The translations under genes were made by a program, and so were the position numbers. Under the pieces are notes generated by a model. That model searched no databases. It was not told the DNA's origin and worked only from the letters and a program-made list of their open reading frames with translations. A stretch of DNA of 64,000 nucleotides. It comes from AP-15 sp963775875. Its GTDB lineage: Bacteria; Pseudomonadota; Alphaproteobacteria; ATCC43930; CGMCC-115725. This document shows, one piece after another, positions 28,056 to 41,453 of the stretch (its first letter is position 1; each line of letters opens with the position of its first letter). The stretch is taken from NCBI GenBank assembly GCA_963775875.1, contig CAVZKP010000039.1, positions 1 through 64,000 on the forward strand. The letters are read 5' to 3'.

Positions 28056-29465
28056 TTCTGTCTCTAGGTGGCTTTCAGTTCGAACACATTGAAATGCCAC
28101 GGGGCGTGATCGATAAAGAGACCGGGATCGACCAACTCGCTGCCGTCGCGATGGTAAACCTCTGTCCCCATCATGTCGCTCAGACGCCACCATTTGCCGC
28201 GCAGTTCGGGGAACGGCAGCGGCAGGCGGCATTGACTTGGGTTGCCAGCGTAATTGACGACGATCACATGGCGGATGTCGTTATCGCCAGCCCAAGCGGA
28301 AGCGATGAAATCGTCGAAGCTCGAATTGCCGGGCCAGGCGGGCCGTGGCTGGATCTGCGACCACGCGCCCTCGCGAAAGGCGGGCGTCTGCTTCAATGCT
28401 TGCAATAGCTTGGCATAGAAGGCTGCGATCTCCCGATTTGTCGGCTCGACCGGGCCGCGACAGAGATGGGTAGGCACCCGGACCCGCGCTCCCTCGGACT
28501 GGCCTTGATAAAAAAAGCGCAGGCCAGGTGACAGGTAGGTGATGATCGCTGCCGCCTGGTGCTGCGGCCAAGGAAATGCGGACGCGGCGCGCGGCTCGTC
28601 GTGATTTTCGAGAAAGCGCACCAGCTTGTCCTGATAATCAAGACCGGCGAGCAGATGGCCGCGGATTGGCGCTGCATGCCCGTCCCGCAAGCGGTCGTAG
28701 AGCCGCTTGTCGTAGCAGTAGCCGAACCCCTGCTGCTGCAAGGTCCATTCGAGGTCCCAATAGACCTCGGCCATGAAGGTAAAAGCGGGATACCGAGCGT
28801 GCACTGCTGCTGTCGCCTTCGGCCAGAACGGCTCGGGCGTGATTCCCCAAGTCCGCTGAAAAATCTCGGGCAGCAGCAGCATTGCCATGTCGCAGCGTAT
28901 GCCGTCACACTTGCCGGCAATCGCGATCAGTTCGTCGATCCGCGCCGCCTGCAGATCGGGATTGGCGTAGTTGAGCTGCAAGGTATCGGGCCAACCCGGA
29001 AAGTTAGGATCGCGACCGTAGGCCAATATTTTGGGCCCACGGTCGGTCTGTTCCCGCAGGTAATTCTGCGGTGCGTTCGCCAGCGCCTCCTGGCTGCCTT
29101 CGATGTAATAGTCGGGATGGGTCTTTACCCACGGGTGGTCGGGGGCGGTGTGGTTCGGCACAAAATCGAGCAGCAGCTTGATGCCGCGCCTTGCCAGCTT
29201 TTCGCGGAATTGCGCCAACGCCCTCTCTGCGCCGAGTGCCTCACTCACGGTATAGGCGGTGATCGCAAAGCCGGAGCCGCAAATGTCCTCCTCGGTCAAA
29301 TCGGGGAGCACGGTCTTGAACTCCGCTCGCCATTGTGGGTTGCCGCGCGAAACCGCCCGCCCGGCAGCGCCGGTCTGCCAGACGCTCAGCAGCCAGATCC
29401 AGTCGAAGCCGTTCTCGGCAAAGCCGTCGATCGTCGTGTCGTCGATATCGGCCAGAGTTATAAGC

Positions 29466-32280
<2,815 letters not shown>

Positions 32281-32573
32281 CTGGCTTCTCCCGTGTAATC
32301 GGCCGTTCTATGCTGAATGTTACTCAAGCTATAGGAGCGTTTTCCCCCGCAGCAATGCGCTAAATTCTCCCTATGCGCAGGACTTGGCAAGCCCTAATCA
32401 ACCGGCGAGCGTCGCGGTTGCTCCTCGCCCATAGCGGGTTGATCGTGCATCGCGCTGTTGGGATCATCACGTTGGTGTTTTCGATCGCCGACCGGCCGTG
32501 GCGCAGGTCGCGCTCGTTGTCGCCATACGCGCCGACCAATGGGCCAGCATTGTCGCCATCTGCGAACCGCCGC
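32281..32573. other. Intergenic region before the glucosidase
   Basis: No convincing gene is seen in these 293 bases. They should hold the promoter of the minus-strand glycosidase operon, but no clear operator or hairpin was found. Confidence 0.5.
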
Positions 32574-32930
32574 TCATTCGGACTTTTCTTTATGGCCGAA
32601 ATAGCGGTAGGCCTCTACCGTCGGGAAATTGATAAAAAACTCCGACCACGTTCCATACAATCACAGGTCGCGAGGCAATCAAAATCCCGTAATAGACCCA
32701 GAGGATCTGAAAAGAGCCCATGATTGCGCCATCATTGGGTACATACCGGCGCGCGACCGACGTTTGAGCATTCTGACCAAATCCGGCACGGCGGCAAAGG
32801 TTGTTCCCAACCCCGCTAGACAGCCGAAGATCTCTGACCGTTGCAGCCCGGGGAAGAATAGACTTTGCCTGTCGAGTGGAACCAGGTCCTGGCCACCGTA
32901 GAGCGTGATAAGGCTCAGGGAGGACAACAA
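32574..32930 (-). CDS. SemiSWEET-type sugar transporter (frameshifted)
   Basis: A small three-helix membrane protein that would move sugars. EIFGCLAGLGTTFAAVPDLVRMLKRRSRAGMYPMM in one frame continues near 32730 as AIMGSFQILWVYYGILIASRP and VIVWNVVGVF in another. This is the SemiSWEET layout, with a PQ-loop-like Pro-Asp and the LWxxYGILI signature. A run of six T then shifts the frame; with five T it reads INFPTVEAYRYFGHKEKSE and stops at 32574. The exact start is unclear (32930 or about 32850). It lies near glycosidase genes, consistent with sugar handling. Confidence 0.6.
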
Positions 32931-33127
32931 GTGTTATTCGATGAGATTGCCCCATCACGACAACCGAATCCGGCGGGTCCGACCAGGTCGCGGCCGGTAG
33001 CGAATTAATTCACTGACCACTACGAACTCACAATCATCCGCATACACTGACTTGGACACTCGACGCGAGGCCGGTACTGCGTCGCCCAACGTGTATTCCA
33101 CTGTCTCGATGCTGATTTCCTCGCGCG

Positions 33128-33699
33128 CTAGCCGATGAAAGACCCGTTCCAGACTTTCACGGCGGGTATGTTGCGGTAATAGCCAAGGACGCACAGGGTG
33201 CCGGTATCGAGCAGAAAATGTTGCCCGGCGGCGGCTGGCAGCCCGATCCACCGCGCTCCGAGCACGCGCAGCACGTGGCCGTGCGCGAACAATGCGACAT
33301 CGCCATCAGCGGTGCGCGCCCGGGCGATCACTCGGTCGACGCGCTCGGCTACTTGCTCCGGCGCCTCGCCGCCCGGGCATCCGTCTCGGAAGATCAGCCA
33401 GCCAGGCGCCATCTCATGGATTTGCTTCGGCGTCAGTCCCTCATAGTCGCCGTAATTCCACTCGGCGAGGTCGGGATCGATGACAGCCACATCGCCGAGC
33501 CCGGCCAATTCGCACGTCTCGCGCGCCCGTTGCATCGGGCTGCACCGAACGAGCGCGAACAACTCCTTGGCGAGCACCGGCCGCAACCGCTCCGCGAGCC
33601 GGCGCCCTTTATTGGTCAAGGGGATGTCCGTCGTACCGGTGTGCCGGCCGCTGAGGCTCCACTCAGTCTCGCCGTGCCTGACGGCGAACGAGATTCACG
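33128..33699 (-). CDS. Histidine phosphatase family protein (one frameshift)
   Basis: Phosphoglycerate-mutase-like phosphatase. A GTG start at 33699 follows AGGAGGCGAAC. VNLVR in the first frame continues, after a slip near 33683, as HGETEWSLSGRHTGTTDIPLTNKG, the RHGET signature carrying the catalytic His. CSPMQRARETCELAG (Arg), EWNYGDYEGLTP (acid) and FAHGHVLRVLGARW (second His) complete the active site. It starts 16 bp after the phosphoketolase stop, so it is probably in the same operon and may dephosphorylate a sugar phosphate; this is inference. Confidence 0.8.
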
Positions 33700-33715
33700 T
33701 TCGCCTCCTTCGTGC

Positions 33716-36121
33716 TCAGACGTTGTCGGCTTCGGTCGAACGGATCGCTGCGGACGCCGCTTCCTGACCCCATCTCCAGCCGGTGATCTCCGGCATGTCG
33801 TCGCCGTACCGGGCGATGTATTCCCTGTGGTCGATGAGCCTGTCGCGGATCGCCTGCTTTGCGTAGGCGGCACGCGCCCCGAGCTTCGGCACGCGGTCGA
33901 TCACGTCGCTGACCAGATGGAAGCGGTCGAGGTCGTTCAGCACGCACATGTCGAACGGCGTTGTCGTCGTGCCCTCTTCCTTGTAGCCGCGCACATGGAT
34001 GTTGCGATGGCCGTTGCGCCGATAGGTCAGCCGGTGAATCAGCGACGGATAACCGTGGAACGCGAAGATGATCGGCTTGTCGGTGGTGAACAGCGCGTCG
34101 AAATCGTGATCCGAAAGGCCATGCGGGTGCTCGCTCGCCGGCTGCAGCTTCATCAGATTGACGACGTTGATGACCCGGATTTTGAGATCGGGCGCATGCT
34201 TACGAAGGAGGTCGACCGCGGCGAGGGTCTCCAGCGTCGGCACGTCGCCACAGCAGGCCATGACCACGTCCGGCTCGCCGCCCTTATCGTTGCTGGCCCA
34301 CTCCCAGATTCCGAGCCCGGCTTCGCAGTGCTTGATCGCTTCGTCGATCGTCAGCCACTGGGGGGCCGGCTGTTTGCCGGCGACGACGACATTGACATAG
34401 TTCCGGCTGCGCAGGCAGTGATCGGTGACCGACAGCAGGCAGTTGGCATCGGGCGGCAGATAGACGCGGACCACCTCGGCCTTCTTGTTGATGACATGGT
34501 CGATGAATCCGGGGTCCTGATGGCTGAAGCCATTGTGGTCCTGGCGCCAAACATGACTGGATAACAGGTAATTCAGTGAGCCGATGGGCCGCCGCCAGGG
34601 AATGCCATTGCAGACCTTCAGCCATTTGGCATGCTGGTTGAACATCGAATCGATGATGTGGATGAAGGCCTCGTAGCATGAGAAGAAGCCGTGGCGGCCG
34701 GTCAGCAGATAGCCTTCGAGCCAACCCTGGCACTGGTGCTCGCTGAGCATCTCCATGACCCGTCCGTCGGGCGCCAGATGATCGTCCCATGGCTCGGTCT
34801 CCGCGACCCAGGCGCGGTTGGTGACCTCGAGGACATCCTGCCAGCGATTTGAATTGCTCTCGTCGGGACTGAACAACCGGAAATTCCGCGAATCCATGTT
34901 CAGCTTCATGACATCGCGCAGGAACCTGCCCATCACGCGGGTGGATTCGGCCGTGACGGCGCCGGGTGCGGTCACGTCGACAGCGTAATCACGGAAATTG
35001 GGGAGCCGCAGCTCGCGCAGCAGCAAGCCGCCATTGGTGTGCGGGTTGGCACTCATACGGCGCATGCCCCGCGGTGGGAGGTCGGCCAGTTCGGGCCGCA
35101 GGCGGCCGTCGCCGTCGAACAGTTCCGCGGGTCGGTAGCTCTTCATCCAATCTTCGAGGATACGCACATGCGCCGGGTTCTCGTGCATCTCGCCCATCGG
35201 CACCTGATGCGACCGCCAGTAGCCCTCGGTGCGCCGGCCGTCGATCTCTTTCGGACAAGTCCATCCCTTGGGCGTGCGCAGCACGATCATCGGCCAGCGG
35301 GGGCGTTCGCTGAAACCATTCTCGCGTGCATCGGCCTTGATGCGCCGGATGTCGCCGATGACCGTGTCGAGCGTCGCGGCCATCAGCTCGTGCATGGCCT
35401 GTGGCTCATCCCCCTCGACGAAGTGCGGGGTGTAGCCATAACCTCGGAACAGGTGGTCCAATTCCTCGTGGCTGATCCGGGCCAGGACGCAAGGATTGGC
35501 GATCTTGTAGCCGTTGAGGTGGAGGATCGGCAGAACCACTCCGTCCGTCGCCGGGTTCAGGAACTTGTTGGAGTGCCAACTGGTCGCCAGCGCTCCGGTC
35601 TCCGCCTCGCCATCGCCGACGACGCAGGCGACGATCAGATCGGGGTTGTCGAAGGCCGCGCCGTAGGCGTGCGAGACGGCATAGCCGAGTTCGCCACCTT
35701 CGTGAATCGAGCCGGGCGTCTCGGGGGCGACGTGGCTTGGAATGCCGCCGGGGAACGAGAACTGCGTGAAGAGGCGCTTCAGGCCTTCTTCGTCCGAAGA
35801 GATGTTCGGATAAACCTCGCTATAGGTCCCCTCGAGGTAGGCGTTCGCCACCAGGCCAGGCCCGCCATGCCCGGGGCCGGTGATGTAGATCATGTTCAGG
35901 TCGTGCTTTTTGATCATCCGGTTCAGGTGGACATAGATGAAGTTCAACCCCGGCGTTGTTCCCCAGTGGCCCAATAGACGGGGCTTGATGTGGTCCTTGG
36001 TAAGGGTCTGCTTCAGCAGCGGGTTGTCGTAGAGATAGATTTGACCGACCGACAAGTAGTTGGCAGCCCGCCAGTACGCATCAGTTAAACTCAGCTCGTT
36101 GTCGGATAACGCGTTTGCCAT
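33716..36121 (-). CDS. xfp: Phosphoketolase (xylulose-5-P/fructose-6-P)
   Basis: Thiamine-diphosphate enzyme that splits xylulose-5-phosphate or fructose-6-phosphate into acetyl phosphate and an aldose phosphate. The 801-residue frame is intact and of normal length. The signatures are GPGHGGPGLVANAYLEGTYSE, HVAPETPGSIHEGGELGYA, VVGDGEAETG (thiamine diphosphate binding), SHQDPGFIDH and HDFDALFTTDKPI. Acetyl phosphate can be used by the AckA/Pta pair encoded 17 kb away in this region. The ribosome-binding site AGGAGGCAATC lies just before its ATG. Confidence 0.95.
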   Translation of the reverse strand: MANALSDNELSLTDAYWRAANYLSVGQIYLYDNPLLKQTLTKDHIKPRLLGHWGTTPGLNFIYVHLNRMIKKHDLNMIYITGPGHGGPGLVANAYLEGTYSEVYPNISSDEEGLKRLFTQFSFPGGIPSHVAPETPGSIHEGGELGYAVSHAYGAAFDNPDLIVACVVGDGEAETGALATSWHSNKFLNPATDGVVLPILHLNGYKIANPCVLARISHEELDHLFRGYGYTPHFVEGDEPQAMHELMAATLDTVIGDIRRIKADARENGFSERPRWPMIVLRTPKGWTCPKEIDGRRTEGYWRSHQVPMGEMHENPAHVRILEDWMKSYRPAELFDGDGRLRPELADLPPRGMRRMSANPHTNGGLLLRELRLPNFRDYAVDVTAPGAVTAESTRVMGRFLRDVMKLNMDSRNFRLFSPDESNSNRWQDVLEVTNRAWVAETEPWDDHLAPDGRVMEMLSEHQCQGWLEGYLLTGRHGFFSCYEAFIHIIDSMFNQHAKWLKVCNGIPWRRPIGSLNYLLSSHVWRQDHNGFSHQDPGFIDHVINKKAEVVRVYLPPDANCLLSVTDHCLRSRNYVNVVVAGKQPAPQWLTIDEAIKHCEAGLGIWEWASNDKGGEPDVVMACCGDVPTLETLAAVDLLRKHAPDLKIRVINVVNLMKLQPASEHPHGLSDHDFDALFTTDKPIIFAFHGYPSLIHRLTYRRNGHRNIHVRGYKEEGTTTTPFDMCVLNDLDRFHLVSDVIDRVPKLGARAAYAKQAIRDRLIDHREYIARYGDDMPEITGWRWGQEAASAAIRSTEADNV

Positions 36122-36227
36122 GATTGCCTCCTATGGATCGATCCGGTGTCGTCGAGCCACGCTTCGCGCCGCGTCAGCAAGTGGTCGTGCTTGTTGAGAA
36201 CGGACACGAACCCGCCGCTCGCGAAGA

Positions 36228-39200
36228 TCAGGTCAGGGCGGCTGCCCGCGCCGGCTCTGAGACTCCCACCGACGGCTGCTTTGCCGGCTCTTTGATGCGG
36301 AACCAGGCAACGTAGAGAGCCGGCAGGAAAAGCAGGGTCAGCAGGGTCGCGACAATCAGCCCGCCGATGATGGCATAAGCCATCGGCCCCCAGAACACCT
36401 CGGACGCGATCGGGATCATGCCGAGCGAGGCTGCGGCTGCGGTCAGCACGATCGGCCGGAAGCGGTTTGTCGTCGCGTCGATCACCGCATCCCAGGGGTG
36501 CAAGCCCCTGGCCATGTCCATGTCGATCTGATCGATCAGGATCACCGAATTGCGGATGATCATGCCGCTCAACGCGATAATGCCGAGAATGGCGACAAAC
36601 CCCATCGGCGTGCCGGTTGGCAACAGAGCCGCGACGACGCCGATCAGGCCCAGCGGTGCGACGCTTATCACCAGGATCATCTTCTGAAAGCTTTGCAACT
36701 GGACCATCAGGATGATCAGCATCAATATGATCATCAGCGGAAACACGGCGACGATCGAGTTGAGCCCCTTGGCGCTTTCCTCGATGGTGCCGCCCGCCTC
36801 GATCGTATAATCCGCTGGCAGTTTCTTCGCGACAGCGGCAATCGCCGGCGCCAACTGATTGTTGACGGTTTTTGCTTGTATGCCGGGCACGACGTCGGCC
36901 TGCACCGTGATGGTCGGCAGCAGATTGCGGCGCCAGATCACTGGCTGCTCCAACCCGTATTGGATGCTGGCGACCTGGCTCAGCGGGATCGTCTTGCCGT
37001 TGTCCAACGCGACTTGCAGATTTTTCAGGGTCTGTAGCGAGGCACGTTGTTCCTCGGTTGCCCGAGCCGTAAGGTCGGTCAGATAGATCGAGTCGCGAAC
37101 CTCGGTGACGACCATTCCGCTGGTAACGGCGTTCAACGCTTCGGCAAGCGATTTCGAACTGACCCCGAGCTGACGCACCCGATCCTGATCGACCTGGATC
37201 CGGAGGCTCTTCATCGGCTCATTCCAGTCGAAATTGATCAGTCGCGTATTCGGGTTCTGTCCGATTGTCTGGGCAACCAGAAACGCCGCGTCGCGCACAC
37301 CTTGGGGGGTTGCGCCGCTGACGCGGTATTGCAGCGGCCATCCGACCGGTGGTCCCAACTCGAGCGCCGAAATCCGGCTATTGAGGTTGGCGAACTGGCT
37401 GTCGAGCGCCTTTTGCAGGCGGGCGCGGACGATTTCGCGCTCCTTGATCCCCTTGGTCACGACAACCGCCTCGGCGAAGTAATCGTTGGCCAGCTGAACG
37501 TTAAGTGGCAGATAAAAACGAACCGCACCCTGCCCGACGTAAAAGCTGTAATGATCTATGTTGGGGTCACCCTTCAGCAAGCCCTCAAACCGCTCGACCT
37601 GGTGTTCGGTCGCGTAAATCGAGGCGTCTTGCGGCAGGTTGAGATCGACGATCAGCTCCGGCCGGTCTGAGGCCGGGAAGAACTGTTGCTGGATGAAGCC
37701 GTAACCGTAGAGAGAGGCGGCGAAGAGCCCCACGGTCACGGCAATAACGAGCCAGCGGGCGCGCATGCAGAAGATCAGCGCGGCGCGGAACAGCCGCATA
37801 AAGCGGCCGGGTTCGGCATGGCCATCGCCGTGGGATTTCATGGTTTTTGGCAAGATCGTCACGCCGATAACCGGTGCAAACAGCACGGCAACAATCCACG
37901 AGGCCAACAGGGCGACCGCGATCACCGCAAATAGCGAATAGCAATATTCGCCGGCGCCGCTTTTCGCGAAGCCGATCGGCACAAAGCCGGCGACCGTGAC
38001 CAGGGTTCCGGTCAACATCGGAAATGCCGTCGTCGTCCAGGCATGCGTCGCCGAGTGCTCGCGATCGACGCCCAACTCCAGTTGGCTCACCATCATTTCG
38101 ATCGTAATCATCGCGTCGTCGACGAGCAGGCCGAGCGCGATGATCAGGGCGCCCAACGAGATGCGCTGCAAGCTGATGCCCGAATACTCCATGTAGACAA
38201 AGACCATGCCGAGCACGAGCGGGATCGAGCACGCGACCACCACTCCGGCGCGCACTCCCAGGCTCAGGAAACTGACCCCGAGCACGATTGCGATCGCTTC
38301 CCACAAAGCCTTGGTGAAGCCGCCGACGGCTTCTTCGACAACGACCGATTGATCGGCGACCAGATGCGGCTCGATGCCGACCGGCAGCTTCGCGGTGATC
38401 TCCGCCATCTTGTGCGCCACCGCCTCGCCAAAGACGAGGTTGTTGCCGCCCTGTGCCATCGAGATCGCGAGGCCAATCGCCGGCTCTCCGTTAACCCGAA
38501 ACATCGGTTGCGGTGGATCGGCATAGCCTTTCTTGATTGTCGCCACATCGGCGAGCCGAAAGAATTTGCCGTTGGCGAAGAAATTCACATGCTTCAGATC
38601 GTCGACCGAGCTGAATGCGCCGGAAACGCGTATCGAGAATTTCTGCAAGCCGGTCTGGACGACGCCGGAGGGGGTGACCGCGTTTTGCTCCTGTAAGCTC
38701 GAAATCACCTGATCGCGACTGACGCCGAGCCCGGCGAGCTGGCGAGTATCGAATTCGAGATAGAATTTTTGGTCCTGGGCTCCGATCAGCTGCGCCTTCG
38801 CGGCATTCTTGATGGTCAGCACCTGCGTGCGAATTTTTTCGACATAGTCACGCAGCTCGCGCTGGCTGTAGCCATCGGCCGTAAACCCATAAATGATGCC
38901 GAAGACGTCGCCGAATTCGTCATTGAAATACGGCCCGAGAACGCCCTGCGGCAACGTTCCCTTGATGTCGGCGACCTTCTTGCGAACCTGATACCAGATG
39001 TCGGGGATTGAATTTTTCGGCGTGCTGTCGAGAACATTGACATAGACGGTAGAGATTCCGGCTTTGGTTTCACTTTTTAGATAGTAAAGCGACGGCGTTT
39101 CCTGCAATTTCTTTTCGATTCGGTCGGTAATCTGCAGCATCGTGTCGTCGATCGTGGCCCCCGGCCAATAGGTCTGCACGATCATCGTTTTGATCGAAAA

Positions 39201-39326
39201 CGACGGGTCTTCCTCGCGCCCGAGTTCGGCATAGGAAAGGACCCCGGCGACGACGAACAACAGCATGAAAAACCAAACAAACGAGCGATGGTTAATCGCC
39301 CATTCGGAAAGATTGAAGCGCTTCAT
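36228..39326 (-). CDS. RND efflux transporter, AcrB/HAE1-like permease
   Basis: Inner-membrane proton-driven pump of 1032 residues, intact. N-terminal helix 1 is SFVWFFMLLFVVAGVLSYAELGREEDP. The proton-relay Asp pair of helix 4 is in LGLLVDDAMITIEMM. Two large periplasmic loops and a C-terminal helix set (VVAALLPTGTPMGFVAILGIIALSGMIIRNSVILIDQID) follow. Its ATG overlaps the stop of the membrane-fusion gene upstream. No outer-membrane TolC-type gene is nearby, so it probably borrows one. The substrate is unknown. Confidence 0.9.
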   Translation of the reverse strand: MKRFNLSEWAINHRSFVWFFMLLFVVAGVLSYAELGREEDPSFSIKTMIVQTYWPGATIDDTMLQITDRIEKKLQETPSLYYLKSETKAGISTVYVNVLDSTPKNSIPDIWYQVRKKVADIKGTLPQGVLGPYFNDEFGDVFGIIYGFTADGYSQRELRDYVEKIRTQVLTIKNAAKAQLIGAQDQKFYLEFDTRQLAGLGVSRDQVISSLQEQNAVTPSGVVQTGLQKFSIRVSGAFSSVDDLKHVNFFANGKFFRLADVATIKKGYADPPQPMFRVNGEPAIGLAISMAQGGNNLVFGEAVAHKMAEITAKLPVGIEPHLVADQSVVVEEAVGGFTKALWEAIAIVLGVSFLSLGVRAGVVVACSIPLVLGMVFVYMEYSGISLQRISLGALIIALGLLVDDAMITIEMMVSQLELGVDREHSATHAWTTTAFPMLTGTLVTVAGFVPIGFAKSGAGEYCYSLFAVIAVALLASWIVAVLFAPVIGVTILPKTMKSHGDGHAEPGRFMRLFRAALIFCMRARWLVIAVTVGLFAASLYGYGFIQQQFFPASDRPELIVDLNLPQDASIYATEHQVERFEGLLKGDPNIDHYSFYVGQGAVRFYLPLNVQLANDYFAEAVVVTKGIKEREIVRARLQKALDSQFANLNSRISALELGPPVGWPLQYRVSGATPQGVRDAAFLVAQTIGQNPNTRLINFDWNEPMKSLRIQVDQDRVRQLGVSSKSLAEALNAVTSGMVVTEVRDSIYLTDLTARATEEQRASLQTLKNLQVALDNGKTIPLSQVASIQYGLEQPVIWRRNLLPTITVQADVVPGIQAKTVNNQLAPAIAAVAKKLPADYTIEAGGTIEESAKGLNSIVAVFPLMIILMLIILMVQLQSFQKMILVISVAPLGLIGVVAALLPTGTPMGFVAILGIIALSGMIIRNSVILIDQIDMDMARGLHPWDAVIDATTNRFRPIVLTAAAASLGMIPIASEVFWGPMAYAIIGGLIVATLLTLLFLPALYVAWFRIKEPAKQPSVGVSEPARAAALT

Positions 39327-40492
39327 TGGGGGGTGTCCGCCTCGAGCAGACTGACCTTCTGACCTGGGAGTAGTTTCTGCACCCCGGCGGTGACCACGAG
39401 ATCACCTTCGGCGAGCCCGCTGCCGACGACGACCGAGTCGCCCTGGTAGCGGTCCACGGCGATCGGCTTCAGCTGCACCGTGTGGTCTTTTTCGACGAGC
39501 CAGACGGCCGCTTTGCCGTCTTTTTGGAATAGAGCGCTGCCTGGGATCGTGACGGTTCGGGCTTGATCTAGGATCACCGTGCCGACGACGTTGGCGCCGA
39601 GCCGCATCTGCGGCGGCGCGTCGGGCAGCGAGACCCGCACCGTGTAGGTACGGGTCGCCGGATCGGCCTGCGGCGAGACATAGCGAACCGTGCCGGCGGC
39701 TTTTACGTCGGGGTTGCTAACCAGGTGCACCATCACGGTCGGGTTTTTCGGCGGGCTTTTGAAAGCGCCCTCGGCGATGTTGAATACCGCCTCGCGCTCG
39801 CCCGGCCGCGCCAGGCGGACGACCATCTGTCCCGCGCTCACCACCTGGCCCGCATCGGCACCGACCGCGGTGATGACGCCGTCATTGTCGGCCTTGAGTT
39901 CGGTGTAGCCGAGATTTTCGCTGGCCTGAACCTGCTTGGCGCGCGTCGCATCGAGTTGTGCCGCTGCAGTTTTGAAGGTCTTGAGCGCCTGGTCGTATTT
40001 GACCAGGGTCGTGTGGCCGTTCTTCAACAATTCGCGCTGCCGCGCTTCCTGCGCCTGGCTCCGGGTTACCTCGGCTTCCGCCGCGGCGACCTCGGATTTG
40101 GCAACTTCGAGGTCCTGGCGATATTGCTGCGGATCGAGCCGGGCGATCAGATCGCCGGTTTTGACTGCGGTCCCGACATCGACCGGCCGTTCGAGGATTT
40201 TACCCTGAACCCGAAAGCCGATATCGGCTTGGTAGCGCGGCTGGATCTCGCCGGTCAGCGACAGGGTATCCCCTGATTGGCGGTATTCAACGGTAACCGT
40301 GCGCACCGGCCGGATGGATTGCGCCGCAGCCTTATCTTCCTTGTGGCAGGCCGCCAAAACCGACAGCAAAATGAGAGTAGCAGCCGCCCCCGAAGAAAGG
40401 GTCAGCAAGCGGGTCGAGCGCTTCCCGGCAAGACTTGTTCCACGCATCATAGGCAAATCACTCGGTCTGAGCTGGCTCAGGGAAGGCGGCAT
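39323..40492 (-). CDS. RND efflux periplasmic adaptor (membrane fusion protein)
   Basis: Lipoprotein adaptor between pump and outer-membrane channel. A start at 40450 (MMRGTSLAGKR) is likelier than 40492; then comes a signal peptide ending in the lipobox SVLAAC. Paired lipoyl halves flank a helical hairpin (QPRYQADIGFRVQGKILERP, then EVAAAEAEVTRSQAQEARQRELL, then GVITAVGADAGQVVSAGQMVVRLA), with beta-barrel and membrane-proximal domains after. Its stop overlaps the permease start, so the two form one operon. Confidence 0.9.
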   Translation of the reverse strand: MPPSLSQLRPSDLPMMRGTSLAGKRSTRLLTLSSGAAATLILLSVLAACHKEDKAAAQSIRPVRTVTVEYRQSGDTLSLTGEIQPRYQADIGFRVQGKILERPVDVGTAVKTGDLIARLDPQQYRQDLEVAKSEVAAAEAEVTRSQAQEARQRELLKNGHTTLVKYDQALKTFKTAAAQLDATRAKQVQASENLGYTELKADNDGVITAVGADAGQVVSAGQMVVRLARPGEREAVFNIAEGAFKSPPKNPTVMVHLVSNPDVKAAGTVRYVSPQADPATRTYTVRVSLPDAPPQMRLGANVVGTVILDQARTVTIPGSALFQKDGKAAVWLVEKDHTVQLKPIAVDRYQGDSVVVGSGLAEGDLVVTAGVQKLLPGQKVSLLEADTPQ

Positions 40493-40524
40493 CGGAGATG
40501 CCGCGCGAGGGCCGGGTGCGGCGA

Positions 40525-41061
40525 TCAGTAGCCAGATGGGTAATACTGATAGGGCGGCGGCGTCGGATAAGCAGTGGAGGATGCGGCGGCCGCACTGGTC
40601 GCCATCGCCGCCACGCCAGCGCCGACCGCGACGCCGGCAGCGACGCCGCCCCAGTTGGGCCCGTAATAGCCACCCCCACCGTAACCGCCGCCGCTGACCG
40701 CGACATTACGGTTTACATTGACGTTACCGCTGACGTTTCGGTTCGCCGAGACGTTGCGGTTCGCCGCGACGTTGCGGTTGCCCGACACGTCGCGTTGAAA
40801 GTTACCGCTGTTGAAATTGCCCCGGTTAGCGCCGCCAGCGCCCCGATTAACACCGCCACCGGCGCGGCCGACGCCGCCGCCGCCGCGGCCGCCACGCTGC
40901 ACCAGCACCAAAGGCGCGCCTTTTTCGGCACCGACCCCAGCAACAGGGTCGACGGCCCCGATCCCGCGCCATCCGGATGAAGGCGCAGCCGATGCCTGTG
41001 CGGTCATCAGCACGAACGGCACGACATAGACCAATAGCTTCTTCATGAGCGGGGACCTCAT
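40525..41061 (-). CDS. Secreted low-complexity protein with NRNV repeats
   Basis: A start at 41046 (MKKLLVYVVPFVLMTAQASA) gives a clear signal peptide. The mature protein has a Gly-rich stretch, then repeats of the type GNRNVAANRNVSANRNVSGN, then GGGYGGGGYYGPNWGGV and a hydrophobic Ala/Val segment, ending YPTPPPYQYYPSGY. Related alphaproteobacterial proteins are uncharacterised. It is probably a cell-surface or envelope protein, and the Asn/Arg repeats are its odd feature. Confidence 0.65.
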   Translation of the reverse strand: MRSPLMKKLLVYVVPFVLMTAQASAAPSSGWRGIGAVDPVAGVGAEKGAPLVLVQRGGRGGGGVGRAGGGVNRGAGGANRGNFNSGNFQRDVSGNRNVAANRNVSANRNVSGNVNVNRNVAVSGGGYGGGGYYGPNWGGVAAGVAVGAGVAAMATSAAAASSTAYPTPPPYQYYPSGY

Positions 41062-41453
41062 TTGTTGAGGTATTTGGCTTGGATCTGTTTCCAGCCTTCG
41101 ATCGCTTGGCCGCAGGTGGCCTTGTCGAACGGCCGCCCGGAGCCGTAGCCGAGGGCGCCGGTAAAGGTGAAGGCGGCCTTGAGCCCGAAATGGATCGCGA
41201 TCAAATTGGCCAGATCCATCGCTCGCGAGATCTGCTCCTGCCTACCCGCATCAGACGAGCATTCGACCACTTGCCCCGCCATTACGCCGACCCGACGCAA
41301 CCCATCAAGGAAGGATTGATTATCGGCGGGCGGCGTGGGCACACCCTGCGCGGGTGCTGCGGGGGCGGTCGCCGGGGCCTGCGCCAGCGCTGGGCCGGCT
41401 GAGGTCAGCGAAGCCAGTGCCAATATGGTGGCCCAACGTTGATACGGTCGCAT
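41058..41453 (-). CDS. Small secreted hypothetical protein
   Basis: 131 residues with a signal peptide (MRPYQRWATILALASLTSAGPALAQ), an Ala/Pro linker, then a compact domain DNQSFLDGLRRVGVMAGQVVECSSDAG and FDKATCGQAIEGWKQIQAKYL. Two Cys in the mature part could form a disulphide in the periplasm. Not recognised. Its stop overlaps the start region of the NRNV-repeat gene, so the two may be cotranscribed. Confidence 0.6.
   Translation of the reverse strand: MRPYQRWATILALASLTSAGPALAQAPATAPAAPAQGVPTPPADNQSFLDGLRRVGVMAGQVVECSSDAGRQEQISRAMDLANLIAIHFGLKAAFTFTGALGYGSGRPFDKATCGQAIEGWKQIQAKYLNK

Noticed and set aside
32955..33127. Short minus-strand frame with EEISIETVEYTLGD and CEFVVVSELIRYRP
   Set aside because: Composition looks protein-like, but no start site, family or partner could be found; it may be the end of a lost gene.
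40700..40860. DNA-level repeats that might resemble a CRISPR array
   Set aside because: They are short, irregular codon repeats encoding NRNV units in a secreted protein, with no spacer structure.
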